From contig JARVLF010000016.1 in assembly GCA_030849465.1 (NCBI GenBank), forward strand, positions 310,001-374,000: a stretch of 64,000 bases of DNA, in the 5' to 3' direction. Within the stretch, counting starts at the first letter, position 1, and each line of letters starts with the position of its first letter. The notes beneath the pieces are model-generated. The model had not been told where the DNA came from, did no database searches, and saw only the letters and a list, made by a program, of their open reading frames with translations. This DNA comes from Moesziomyces globuligerus (Eukaryota; Basidiomycota; Ustilaginomycetes; Ustilaginales; Ustilaginaceae). The position numbers were made by a program, and so were the translations under genes. This document shows, in pieces, positions 31,710 through 46,106 of this stretch.

Positions 31710-34700
31710 CTGTACGGAGTAGAGTGCGGCGGTTACGTTGGTGGTGATCGTGACGTGCAGAAGATTGCAAGAAAGCCAAGGAACCGTATGATCCGAGTGG
31801 TGAGTGGGCGTTTCCTAGACTGAAGATGCTGACGAATACCGGCTGTGCAGAGTATGCTGATGTCGTCGATAGTCGTAGTGGCGGATTGGCGTCTTACCTT
31901 GACGGTATGTTAGGTGATCTTGAGTTAGTCGATGAGGAAGGTGGAGACGAGGCGGCAGCAGCTCGAGTCTACGTCTTCCGACAGCGACGGCGATGCTCGC
32001 GCGCTTCCAGCCAGGCCAGCTCTGAGACGCTCGCGGCAGCAGCCAGGCACACTGCGGCCCGCAGCCTGACTCGGGCGCCTTGCCCGCGCTTCATGTCCAA
32101 ATGGGCCCGATTTGTCTCGGTTCCGGCTTGTCGCAGAATCACGTGACTATTACAACCTCGGCCGAGCTTTACACCTTTCCGCCAACAGCTCAACCACGCG
32201 CTCGGCCTACACGCTATCCTACTCCAAACCATCCTCTTTGCCATTCTTCCCGGTCCGATGCCAACTGAAGGCGCCATGCTCGAGCTGAAGTGATTGAGTG
32301 CATGCTGCTGAGCCCGCGGAAGGACGTGATGCCCCGAGATGGTGTGAAGGGAGCTCGTGAGCTAAAATCAATCACACATGTTAGACCTGCATGTAACACA
32401 AATTGAATGCGAACACCTTCGCGTTCACGACACTCCCTTCAGCCTGCATCTTGGTGGACCGCACCCTGCCAGATGTCCAACAGACAGCTGCTGTGCCGAT
32501 TCGACAGGCATGAGACGCCTGCGGTGAGACGCTATGCGCGTCCCGTGCATGGCAGCTCGTGTGGCCTGAAACACATGGGGACATTGTCGCTCCTTGCCCC
32601 TTGCCTTGGGCGCACAGTACAGTTGCTGCGTCTCATTCGCCGACCTCGTGGTCGCGTGTCTGGATATGCGTGAGGGCGCCAAGATTTACCGGCGGCCGGA
32701 CGGTTCCGTGCAGCGGTAGGCTCCGTCTGAACGGCGGATTGGCACCGCGTATAGCCTCGGATCGGCGTAGGCTTCCGCGAGGACTCGCACCACATGGCGA
32801 TGGGGCTGTGCTTGGCGTCGGTCGAGCTGCATGCGTCCGTCTCCGCCGGTCGGTGCCTCGCGGGACGTGGACGCGATCATGCGAGGAGTCGGAATGTTCG
32901 AATCGAGGGGGTATCTGATAATGTGTCCACCCACGATTGGCTCGCCGAGCCAGCGCGGCGGTGTCGAGCATGCCTCGTGCACTTCTGTCACCAGCTTGCT
33001 CGAAAGCACGCTTCTGTTCCCATCGCCTCTTGACATCGCTCACTCCACGTAGGCAGTCGCGTCGGTTGTAGATCCGTCCGAGCGACCGACATGCACACAT
33101 ACGCTTCACCGATTCTGTCTTCAAAGCTAATGGACCGAGTCAACTATTCGCGGCATGTGAATGATTGGATAAGCCTCCGCCGCAAGACAGTCGGAGAGCT
33201 CGGAGCCGCCGTAGGGCCCATGAGTTCCAGGTCTCGGTGTGCGGTCCAAGTTGAAGCCTCCGAGCATGGACGCGGATGACAGCATATGACGGCGAGCAGG
33301 CAGTGACAAGCGGACATGGATCTGATTGCATCTTGCAGAGTCCCGAACGAGGCGCGGGACATCGGTGTTCAACCGGGCATTTGGGAATCTGGCTGGACAC
33401 CGCCTGCCTAGACTCGGCACTGTGGATCCTCTTCATCCACGACATACATTTCTGACGGGGCTGTGCCCGCAATCCGCTGATCCCCAAGCGGTCAGCCTTG
33501 GAGGCGCATGTGCGGCGCGGTGACCAACCAAAGCTCAGCTTTGCGAGAAGGAAGGTTGATGATGAAGCGGGAAAGGCGCTTGAATGACGACGACGAGGTG
33601 GCAGACGAGACAGGGTAGGCCCTGAATCTGTGTGCCCAGGAACTCCGTCAACTACGACGGGATTTTGAACTCGATTGCCCGGTCATGTTGTTTTGCCGGA
33701 GCAGAGAGGGAATGAGGCCCTGCGGAAAACCCGCGGAGCGGCGGAGCGGGAGCAGCAACACTGTAGCGGGTATCAGTCGACGAAGTCATGTTGCGTTGGG
33801 GCAAAGGCACGTCGCCAGATCGACAGCCATTGACGGGCAGCGGGCATCGGTCCAAAGGCCTGCTCCACGCTCGGAAAAGACCAAGACAGCCGACGGGCCA
33901 TCTCTTGGCGCTTTGGTGAAGGGTCGTGGGGAGTGTCGGTGACACGCAAGCTGCCACTTTGTTCAAGGGGACGAGCTGATGCAAGAGGGCCACACTTTTT
34001 GACCGAGGCCGCGGCGAGATCGGGCAGACCAGCGCGGCAGGCACCGGCGCAGAGGAGCATGGCGCTCGGCTTGGAGGATCCGGTCGCAGCCAGCGCATGC
34101 AGCCTCGGCGTCTGAGTGGCCTTGTGGGCCTGCACTGCCCCTTCAGGAACTCGCTTGGACGAGACGCATCAACACTCGGCTCCTGCCTCCCCAACCTTCG
34201 AGAGCAATGTATCGCACCGCGATTCTCGCTGTGTTTGCCCACCTACCGTACCTCCTCAACATCCCCTCGCTATCTCCGTGCACTGAGGCGCCGCGCCGTG
34301 AATGGAAATTGTGTGATGCGAAGTGGCCCTGCTGCTGGGCACCACTTTTGCAAATTCAATCGCGGCCGAGGAGAGCCGTCAAACCCCCCGTCACAGGTGT
34401 CACCTACGCTTCCGCTCCCTTCAACACAGGTTGTCTGCCTGAGAGTCACAGAGTGATTGCGTGCGGTAGGCTGTGTCAACACAGCTGCATTGCTCGACTC
34501 GCCTGCTTGCAGAGAGCTGTCTATCAGATGAAGGTCCTCACTGCAAAAGAAAGTGCGTTGCATTGGCGAGGCGAACCGGGCATGAGCGCTCGGAGTGCAG
34601 CTCTGCGACACTTCGGGTTGGGCCCGAATTCGAGGTGGGCCCCGCTGCAGCCGCCTGCCAGACCCAGAGCGTCGGCCGTCGCGATGCCGCCCTTCTCACC

Positions 34701-35815
34701 ACCATCCTCGTCATCCCGTCCGCCGCTGCCACCCTTCCGCCATCCCCCTCCTTCATCCCTCAGAGCTTGTGGTAAGTATCAACCGGACAGGATCGGCAGA
34801 CCGGAGCCCATCGGGATTGCACAAGTCCTGCTCGACCAGGACCGCCACGCAGACGAGATGCTCTTCCCTTTGGGAGGATTCAAGGCCACCCTGAGTGGCC
34901 AACGACGCGCCGCGCGTTGGGTGCTGCAGCCTGGCCTCCACCCTCAGCTGCCAGGACGCTCCTCGTAGACCTGCGCTGCCGGGCGTGCACGGAGACCCCC
35001 TCGGCAACGCGATGTCTTGGCTTGCTGGCGCTATCCCCTGGGGCAGGACGAGGGCCCTTCTGTGGCTCTGCGTGCATCATTGCGGCACTGCGGGGCTTAG
35101 CGGCCCAGCTGGCGGGGGCTCAGAGATGTCAAACGGAGATCAGCTATGCCTAAACGCGGGGTGCGACTTTTCCATATGGCCATCGGCTTGAAGCTGGCCC
35201 GAATGGGCATAAAGCCCTGCGATGGGCGAATAGCCGCAAGACCGCGTCTCCCGTCGTTGGCTGCCTCCGCGATTCTAGCCGATCCTAATTGGACTATGCG
35301 CTGAGCAGGCCATAGAGTAGTCTCTTCAAGCCATACCTGATCGCTAACCGTTTTTACCCCTCTCTTCCAAACGTCCGCTGCTTGCCTTCTCTCAACCTGT
35401 CTCTCGTCTCGCGATGCCACCATGGATTCCACTTCTGCTCTACAGCCTAGTCCGCTTGAGTTTTACTCGCGAAACAGCCTGCTCGCATCATCCTCATCTT
35501 CATCCTCACCTCCCCGCCTACCGCCTCTCACCCGTCATCCGCCATCCACCTTCACAGTCATCCTTCCACCACCTCTTCACCACCATCGCCGTCACCCTCT
35601 CCCCTCTACTTGAGTCCCATCACATTGAGGCTCAAACTCCCCTTCGACTAGCTTGCAGTTTCAAAGATACTTCGCGCGCCTCGAGTCGCTGCACTGGGTG
35701 TCTTTCGTAGCTGTCAACGCTTTTGTCGTGCTTCATCGCCTAGCTCAGAGTTCAGCTCTGCGCTCTTCGCCTTCAGCCAGACCACGATCCGACGATCCCA
35801 ACCCTGCTGACGACC
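31710..35815. other. 4.1-kb region: RPL24 promoter and long upstream region of the bHLH gene
   Basis: No family-like protein is visible. Frames of 100-250 codons occur on both strands (for example 34207-34968 +) but lack the C/G third-position bias of real genes here and match nothing I know. The last 400 bp is a pyrimidine-rich leader with upstream ORFs. No tRNA or 5S motif was found. Confidence 0.5.
35414..35710 (+). other. Overlapping upstream ORFs in the bHLH leader
   Basis: Two ATGs lie close together upstream of the bHLH start. ATG 35414 opens a 98-codon frame to 35710. ATG 35422 opens a 63-codon frame (MDSTSA...) to 35613. The second sits in GCCACCATGG, a perfect Kozak context, better than that of many main starts in the window. 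If the transcript begins upstream of them, they should repress or delay translation of the bHLH protein. An alternative first exon is possible, but I see no consensus donor. Confidence 0.5.
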
Positions 35816-37105
35816 ATGGAGTCTACTTCCGCGCCTAAGATGGAGACTCAACCTGCCGCCCTTCCCGCCTTCCAGCGACCTTCTGGCAGCGGTGGAGGCA
35901 ACAAGAAGGGTACCAGCGCCGAGCGTCGCGCCACCCACAATGCCATCGAGCGAGCTCGCCGCGAGTCGCTCAATGGACGCTTTCTGCAGCTGGCTTCGTC
36001 GCTGCCGTCCATCTCGGATGTGCGCCGCCCAAGCAAGTCGCTGATTGTCAACAAGTCGCTCGACTTTGTCGCCGACGCCCTCAACCGAGAGGCTATGTAT
36101 CGGCACAAGATCGACAGCATGCGTCAGGAGAACACGCAGCTGCGTCAGCAGCTCAACAAGTTCCTCGCGCAGGCTGGGCTCGAGCAGCTTGCTCAGCCGC
36201 CCGTAGACGAGCTGCCCGTGCCTATGGCCGAGATGCGCAACAAGAAGCGCCAGTCTGGTATGACCGGTCCCGGTAGCCTCGCCGACATGTACGACCTCGA
36301 CGATGACGACGGGCCTCTAGCTCCCGGCAGCGAGGGCGAAGGTGGCAAGACGAGCCCCACGTCGTCTTGCTCGGCAGCTTCGAGCCTTCGAGGCTCGCTG
36401 TCGAGCTCGCAGCCCGCCGGGGTGGCTGGCTTCACCCCCCTCTCGCACGGAGGCGTCTACGGACCCACAGCCTCCTCGTTCCTTGCTACGCCCGCCGCTA
36501 TGCTCAGTGTGAACGGAACTTCGCCCGGTGCCTCGTCCAGCTCGGACGACGTCGGCGCAAGGGAGCGCAGCGCTGGATTCGAGGATGGCTCGGGCAATTG
36601 GACGCACGCCGATGCTTTCAACGCTCGCACGCTGCCGAACGGCGCTGGCGTGTCCCAGGCCTCGGCAGCTCCTCAGCTGACTTATGCCGGCCTCGCTTTC
36701 TCTTCGAGCGGCGTCAGCAGCGGTCTGGCTGCTCCTGCGCCCTCGGCTCGCTCTCTCGGCAATGGCCTCCCTCACTTCACCACGGCGAATGGCAGCGCCG
36801 GCCTGGACGATACGGGAGCGGGCGCCACCGGAGCTGGACTGTCTGCCGTGCTTGGCCAGGACGGACAGTCACACATGTATTCGATGAATGCGGGCAACTT
36901 CATCAACCTTCGCAATGCGCAGATGCAGCAACAGCAGCAGCAGCAGCTTCAGTTCCAGCTCCAGCTGCAACAGCATCAGCATCAGCAACAGCAACAGCAA
37001 CAGCAGCAGCAGCAACACGCTGCCGGCTTTGTCCACTTCAACCCGTCGTCGTCTTTTTTTGAACAGGCGCCGCTGCAGTCGGCTAGCTTCATGACTGCAG
37101 TGTAA
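35816..37105 (+). CDS. Basic helix-loop-helix transcription factor with glutamine-rich tail
   Basis: This 429-residue single-exon protein has a bHLH domain at about residues 36-95. The basic region is RRATHNAIERARRESLNGRF, with the H-E-R pattern (His, Glu, Arg at E-box-contacting positions) that predicts CACGTG-type binding. Helix 2 is KSLIVNKSLDFVADAL, and a leucine-zipper-like helix (MRQENTQLRQQLNKFL) follows. The middle is Ser/Gly/Ala-rich. Residues about 370-402 are poly-Gln with Leu and His interruptions, a likely activation region of variable length. Target genes are unknown. The leader carries upstream ORFs. Confidence 0.9.
   Translation: MESTSAPKMETQPAALPAFQRPSGSGGGNKKGTSAERRATHNAIERARRESLNGRFLQLASSLPSISDVRRPSKSLIVNKSLDFVADALNREAMYRHKIDSMRQENTQLRQQLNKFLAQAGLEQLAQPPVDELPVPMAEMRNKKRQSGMTGPGSLADMYDLDDDDGPLAPGSEGEGGKTSPTSSCSAASSLRGSLSSSQPAGVAGFTPLSHGGVYGPTASSFLATPAAMLSVNGTSPGASSSSDDVGARERSAGFEDGSGNWTHADAFNARTLPNGAGVSQASAAPQLTYAGLAFSSSGVSSGLAAPAPSARSLGNGLPHFTTANGSAGLDDTGAGATGAGLSAVLGQDGQSHMYSMNAGNFINLRNAQMQQQQQQQLQFQLQLQQHQHQQQQQQQQQQQHAAGFVHFNPSSSFFEQAPLQSASFMTAV
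36924..37019 (+). repeat. CAG/CAA repeat coding for poly-glutamine
   Basis: Mixed CAG/CAA codons with a few CTT, CTC and CAT codons encode the Gln-rich stretch of the bHLH protein. The region should vary in length between strains. Confidence 0.9.
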
Positions 37106-41093
<3,988 letters not shown>

Positions 41094-41976
41094 TCCTCCC
41101 CCAAATCCACCTCCTTTCCTTCGGCTCCAATCTTAGCCCCCAAACCAACCTCTGGTCTGTGACGAAAAAAAAAAAAAAAGCACGGGAACAAGCTTGAATT
41201 ACGGAGCCATGAGGGGAGCCAAAGCGGGCAAGAGGCAAGCACAGACTAGGTACAGGCGAGGCGGAAAGGGGTGGGACGTGCACGGCCCGACGAGTAGCGA
41301 CGAGCGGCCAAAGAGCCTCGCCGGCCCCGTCGGCTGGCGTGCATGCCGAGGGAGAACAGGATTAGAGCCGAGAAGAGGTAATGTCCGAGGAGAACGAGCA
41401 GGAAACAGGCGTGGGGGGGGGGGTCTCGGGTGTTGCGAGCTTGAGCGTCGGAACGAGCCGAGACGGAGAGGGAAGGGAAAAATGTCCGTTGGAAGCCGGT
41501 AGAGCGGCCGAGCTGTGCGCTTCCGGCAGTCCAGCCGGACGCACGACCGCGCCGAGGTCCGTGAGATCTAAGCCAGCACGGGCCGAGGTGCGCTGTGCAC
41601 TCCGAGAGACCATCGGGAAGGGGGCCGCCCGTCCTGGGGCGCATCCAGCACCGAGGTCGCCCGAGCACCGCAGAAGCCAAAGAGCACCTCCAGCGTCGAG
41701 TCCCGAGTCGGCTATCGACGGAACAGGAACGCTGAAGAAAGAGGAAAACGGAAGCACGTGGTATCATCGAGTTGGCAGTCGAGCGCAGCAGATGCGGACA
41801 CGACCGCCAGGGTATCGCATGGGTGGTGACAAGATCCAGGGAGCAGCGAGGAGAAGACAGGCTGCCGAACGCCATCGGCGCCTGCACGCGCGGACACACG
41901 GGCCGATTCGACCCATATCTCCGGCAGGCGTCGCCGACGTACGACGGCCCGGATGCAAGGTGGAATGCGCAGTCGA
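41094..41976. other. Convergent stretch between ARG5,6 and the C2H2 factor
   Basis: These 883 bp contain an A15 homopolymer (about 41165-41179) and a G11 homopolymer (about 41413-41423). Frames inside are uninformative. It should hold both 3' UTRs. Confidence 0.5.
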
Positions 41977-43518
41977 CTACTCCTGCTTGATCTGGTGGCT
42001 CGCACCGGATGCGATCGAGATACCGCCCTGCACACCCGCGTTGAGGACCATGGGGTGGCCGAGAGGGTGGCCGAGGTGCGACATGGCGTGAGCCGACGAA
42101 GCATCAAACTGCTCCTCGGCCGCGCCGCCCATGCCGCCCATCGAAGTGTGGACCCGAGCGTGCTGGTTGAGGTTGTCGTGGCGGCTGAAGCGCTTGTTGC
42201 ACGAAGGGTAGGGGCAGAGGAAGGGCTTCTCGTCCGTGTGGATCGAACGCACGTGCCTCTTGAGGTGCTCGCTGCGCTTGAAGCACTTGCCGCAGCCGGG
42301 CACCTTGCACGTATACACCTTGCCGCTCTTGCCCAGGTTGTTCATCTCCTCGGGCTTGTTGGGCACGCGGCGTCCGCGCGAGCGCTTGGTGATGAGGCCC
42401 GCGTACGGGTTGGCCAGGTGAGCAAAGTGGCTGTACAGGCTCACGCCCTTGGGCAGCAGAGACAGGCCGGGCGCCTGCGCCGGGATGTGCTGGATCTGGA
42501 TCTGTCGCGAGGCGGGCGAGGCCAACACCGAGGGCATACCCGTGGCCACGCCGAAGCCAGAGTACGGCGACGAGCTGCGAGCGCTGTTGGGCGACGACGG
42601 GCAAGGAGATCCATGCGGGTGGACGTAGGCAGCATCCGAAGCGCTCTGGGAAAACATCATCGGATAGGCACCGCCGTTGGCGAAGAAGGAGTTGACAGGC
42701 CAGGCGCCCATGGACATGGCTCCAGCATTGGGGCTGTCAAAGAGACCGAGGCTGGACTCGCTGCCGCTGGATCGGAGGTGGCTGTGGCCGCCCTCGCTCG
42801 ACATGTCGGCGTAGCAGAGGGGCATGATCGGTGCCTTGCTCGCCCGGATGGTGCCGGCATTGTCACCAGAGGCCATCGACTCGCCAGAGAACGAGTGACG
42901 CTGGGCGGCAACGTCGTCGTTGTCTCCTGCGGGCTTGGGCTCCTCGATGAACTCGTGGAAACTAAAGTCGGGAGGGGAGAACATGTCGTGCTTGAACAGG
43001 GAGAGCTTGGCCGCGTCGCACGGAGACTCGAAGCCGATGCGGTCGAACGCCGTCTGGATGGAGTCGGAGACGTCGATGGAGCCGAAGGGAGACTCGGTCC
43101 AAGCGGCGGAGCAAGCTTCATCGGCCGAGGGAGACGTGACGTTGCTGTGGTCGGCCTCGCTGTCACATCCGCTGTAGTCAAACTCGGATGCGGTGGAAGC
43201 AGCCGAGCTGGCAACCGAAGGGGTGAGGGAGAGGCGCTGCACCGCGCGGGGTCGTCGGGGCGTCTCGGTGAGGAGGGTGGCGTTGTCGAAGCTGAAGTCG
43301 TCCCTGAATTCAAAGTCGGGCTTGAGAGTGGTGGTCGTGTCGGCACGCTTGCGTTGGATCTCGAGCATGAAAGCGGGAGCCTCGAGGCTGTCGCCGAAGG
43401 TCAGAGGCAGGTTGCTGGTCATGTCGATGGAGGGCGAGAAGCCGATGGGGCCGGCGGAAGGGAGCGGCAGATCGAAGAGCTGGGCGGCCGAGGTGGGGCT
43501 GAACAGTTGGTCCTCCAT
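41977..43518 (-). CDS. C2H2 zinc-finger transcription factor, two fingers
   Basis: This 513-residue protein starts at ATG 43518 in an AACATGGAG context; the open frame upstream has no ATG. Near the C-terminus are two adjacent C2H2 fingers, about residues 400-425 ([21 protein letters not shown]) and 430-453 ([21 protein letters not shown]), joined by a HTDEKPF linker. The pair resembles fungal Msn2/Msn4/Seb1-type and smut Mzr1/Biz1-type regulators; I cannot assign the exact orthologue. A basic RGRRVPNK stretch precedes the fingers. The remainder is Ser/Pro-rich and probably an activation region. The promoter carries repeated GTCGTTA motifs. Confidence 0.9.
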   Translation of the reverse strand: MEDQLFSPTSAAQLFDLPLPSAGPIGFSPSIDMTSNLPLTFGDSLEAPAFMLEIQRKRADTTTTLKPDFEFRDDFSFDNATLLTETPRRPRAVQRLSLTPSVASSAASTASEFDYSGCDSEADHSNVTSPSADEACSAAWTESPFGSIDVSDSIQTAFDRIGFESPCDAAKLSLFKHDMFSPPDFSFHEFIEEPKPAGDNDDVAAQRHSFSGESMASGDNAGTIRASKAPIMPLCYADMSSEGGHSHLRSSGSESSLGLFDSPNAGAMSMGAWPVNSFFANGGAYPMMFSQSASDAAYVHPHGSPCPSSPNSARSSSPYSGFGVATGMPSVLASPASRQIQIQHIPAQAPGLSLLPKGVSLYSHFAHLANPYAGLITKRSRGRRVPNKPEEMNNLGKSGKVYTCKVPGCGKCFKRSEHLKRHVRSIHTDEKPFLCPYPSCNKRFSRHDNLNQHARVHTSMGGMGGAAEEQFDASSAHAMSHLGHPLGHPMVLNAGVQGGISIASGASHQIKQE

Positions 43519-44904
43519 GTTGAGAGTGAGTGAAAGGGGCAAGGGCTGCTCGGACGAGGTCGAATGAGGTGATGGTACGGGGAGGAGCGGAAGGGAGCCA
43601 AAGGTATAGAGGGGAAAGGGCAAACTGGGGCGGAACGTAGACGGGTCGTCAAAGGGTCGTTATAGGACTTTCCTCAACGGGCGGAGGAAGAGTCGCTAGT
43701 CGTTACAAGGTCGTTACAAGGGAAGCGATGCACGTCAGAGCTGGCATGCAGTGATGAATGCGTTTCGGCAGGCTATTGAGGCGAGGGAAAGCGCAGAGAT
43801 GCGTGACGTGCGGCAAGCACTAGCGTCCGGGCCGGCGATGTGGATGCAAAGAGGTGGAGGCGTCGAGATGGAGCAATCTGTGGCGTTGGAGGATGTCGGT
43901 GAGCTCGGTGGGTTGGGGAGCGTCGTGCTGGTCAAGCGTGCGCAGAGGATGGAGGGTTCGTTAAAGGGTCGTTAAACTGCTCAGGTCAAGAGCGAAATGA
44001 GCGTGACAGATGAAGGGATGGGATGCATCGGTCAGCTTTTCTATACCGCGAGATGAAGGAACGGGATCGGAGCCAAGGTCGGGAGGCGACCGAGCGGTGT
44101 TAGCGCCTGTCGGAGGGCGGCCCAAGTGTTTGGAGGATGGAGTGGGCGGCTGACTGCGCATGTGACAGTCGGAGAAACGGGTCGATGGTGGTGGACCTGG
44201 CGGGAACACTCGAGCGTGCGACAGACGATCCCGCTAGCTACAAAGGCGGCAGCGTGACAAGAGGAACTCGCGGCTGCCACCGTTCGCACGAGCGCAGCCG
44301 ATGCATGCGAGAAGCCGCGGGTCGACCCGAGCGCTCGAGAGCCACGCCATTGTTCGTGCGTTGGCGTTGCGGATCGAGGCGCGTGGACTGAGCGGCCAGT
44401 GCGGGAAAGCGCGAGGTGGGGTGGGCCGCTACACGTGTGCTTCGGATTGCGTGTACTTACAAAGGTTCGTTAGCCTGCAAAGGCACGTTGCGTGAGAGTC
44501 CGAAACGCGGTGGATGGTGGTGATTCTCGACGAAGATGGTGGGATGGTGGTAGGAGTCGGACTCAAGACGACGGCCAGGCTTGGATGGGCTAGGCAGGGC
44601 AGACAGCCAAGCGTTGGCCGGGCGAGGCAGCGTGCGGCTCTCAGCTGAGCCAAGCGATGGGTCCAGTCCGGGCCAGGCCCGACACGGCGGTGAGGCGGCC
44701 CATCCAGGCTAGCCACGGGAGTGGTGCAGTGCCTGACGCATGAGTTGCGGGAAGCCCGACAGCCGTGTGAGCTGCGCTGGGCTGCGCTGGGCTGCACCTC
44801 GCAGCTGCCCGCCCACAAAAAAGGAAAGAAAAGAGAAGCCGAATTTCAACCATCGTCATCCGCCAGCATTTGGGCCAGTTGCCTCGATCGAGGGCTACGG
44901 CTCG
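43519..44904. promoter_or_regulatory. Upstream region of the C2H2 gene
   Basis: About 1.4 kb upstream of the C2H2 start. It contains at least four GTCGTTA motifs, two as an exact 11-bp tandem. No gene is visible. GC-rich short repeats built on GCTGGGCTGC occur near 44770. Confidence 0.45.
43699..43720 (+). repeat. GTCGTTACAAG tandem repeat, two exact copies
   Basis: Copies are at 43699-43709 and 43710-43720, about 180-200 bp upstream of the C2H2 gene start. Related GTCGTTA copies occur near 43658 and 43967. It may be a regulator-binding site; function unknown. Confidence 0.85.
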
Positions 44905-45324
44905 ATGCAACCGCGCCCGCACGCGCGAGCCTCTGCATCGCTCAGCCCTGCCCAGCCCTGCCCAACGCTGCCCAGCACCGCTCATGCAAGCCCGCCGCTG
45001 ACTCGTGGGCGCCAAGCTCGAACTGGTCCCTTGTCGCTCCGGGGCCTCGTCCGCTCTAGACCGAACAGAGCATATTGTCGGCTGATTTGCTGCCTCGAGC
45101 AGAAACAATGCGACCTGCGCCGCCTCGAGCGGTCTCATCTCCTCCTCGCAGATCTCCAACTCGAACGGGCTGTCCTGCGCCAAGCGACCCGGGTGCAAAT
45201 GAAGCGCTCGCCGACCGATCCCCGCCAGGAGGAGCGAGGGCGTCGTCGAGCTCCAAAAACCGCAAGCTCGAGCTCAGCCGTGGGAATGATGTACGCCAAC
45301 TTGGGCGGCAATGATTCAGATTGA
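44905..45324 (+). CDS. Candidate small gene, product unknown (5' end unresolved)
   Basis: The stretch 45060-45324 has coding-like codon use. It encodes a helix with heptad leucines (LEQKQCDLRRLERSHLLLADLQLERAVL), a basic linker and an acidic end (MMYANLGGNDSD). I do not recognise the family. The in-frame ATG at 44905 gives 139 residues, but the first 50 look like leader sequence. A splice acceptor is possible at GAACAG (before 45067) or CTCGAGCAG (before 45104), with an unseen first exon upstream. Treat the 5' boundary as unknown. Confidence 0.3.
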   Translation: MQPRPHARASASLSPAQPCPTLPSTAHASPPLTRGRQARTGPLSLRGLVRSRPNRAYCRLICCLEQKQCDLRRLERSHLLLADLQLERAVLRQATRVQMKRSPTDPRQEERGRRRAPKTASSSSAVGMMYANLGGNDSD

Positions 45325-45842
45325 CGTGGCCTCGACGCGAGGCTAAGCCAAGCGCGGCGCAGCCCTTTTGCCGAGCGCGGGAGGCTAACTTCACTTAGCG
45401 GGCGGATCGAATCGCTCGTCCTGCCCGTAGGGACCGGCTGAATGGACGGGTCTGGGCGGGCAATCGCGATGGAAGTTGAGGCCGGGCGGCGCCATTCAAG
45501 TGTGAGAAAAGCAGGCGACGGCGGCACGATCGCGGTGACAAGTTTGACGTCAGTTGGAGCGTCGACGCAGCCCAACGTGCTAACTTGACTAGCAGGTATC
45601 GACCCGAGGCGGGTCCCATTCAGCGAGCCGCGAGATGGGCGTGTGTGTGACTTTTGAAAAATCCCAAGTAGAAGCGCAGTGACGACACGCATGTCGATTT
45701 CCTCTTTTTTTTTTCCCTGCAGAATGGGCGGGCGCGCTTGTCGAAAAACAGCCGGTGCGCTCCCGAGGCGGCCTGCAGCACAGCGTCGCGGGGTGGAGTT
45801 GGAATCCATTCGCCTAATGTGGCAGGCGCGAGGATCGCGGGA
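45325..45842. other. Stretch without a visible gene
   Basis: Contains a T10 run followed by CCCTGCAG near 45705-45720, which resembles a + strand splice acceptor, but no exon could be built from it. Nothing else is supported. Confidence 0.4.
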
Positions 45843-46106
45843 TTAGCCGACCGACACGCTGGCATCGAGACCCCAGTGTCTCGCCAAGCACGTTTGACAG
45901 ATGATGGACCCTTCCTTTGCATCCCCTACTCGCTCGCCCTCCCGTCGAATTTTCCAGCGCCTGTCACGCATCGACCCAGTCCTCGTCGACGCAGCGTCTC
46001 TCTCGCAGACGACCATGCCATAGAACTCACGCTTCTCTTGCACTCGGCCGCAGCCGCTGCATGTGCGGCCGAGATGCATGCGAGAGGGACGCATGTACAG
46101 GTCCAT
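45843..46106 (-). CDS. Candidate small zinc-binding protein
   Basis: An 87-codon ATG-started frame with two CxxC pairs: CSGC near residue 16 and CQTC near residue 71, with a third Cys at about residue 34. The spacing and the 'CSGCGRVQEKREFYGM' opening resemble small zinc-ribbon domains such as Stc1-like ones, but this is pattern resemblance only. Codon use is moderately coding-like. It lies alone in the long stretch between the C2H2 factor and SIN1. A longer, less coding-like frame overlaps it on the + strand. Expression evidence would be decisive. Confidence 0.35.
   Translation of the reverse strand: MDLYMRPSRMHLGRTCSGCGRVQEKREFYGMVVCERDAASTRTGSMRDRRWKIRREGERVGDAKEGSIICQTCLARHWGLDASVSVG

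Noticed and set aside
32889..32912. GTTCGAATC resembling a tRNA T loop
   Set aside because: Flanking bases cannot form the T stem, and no clover-leaf could be drawn.
34207..34968. A 253-codon frame in the gap before the bHLH gene
   Set aside because: No C/G third-position bias, no recognisable domain, and scattered Cys/Trp typical of random translation.
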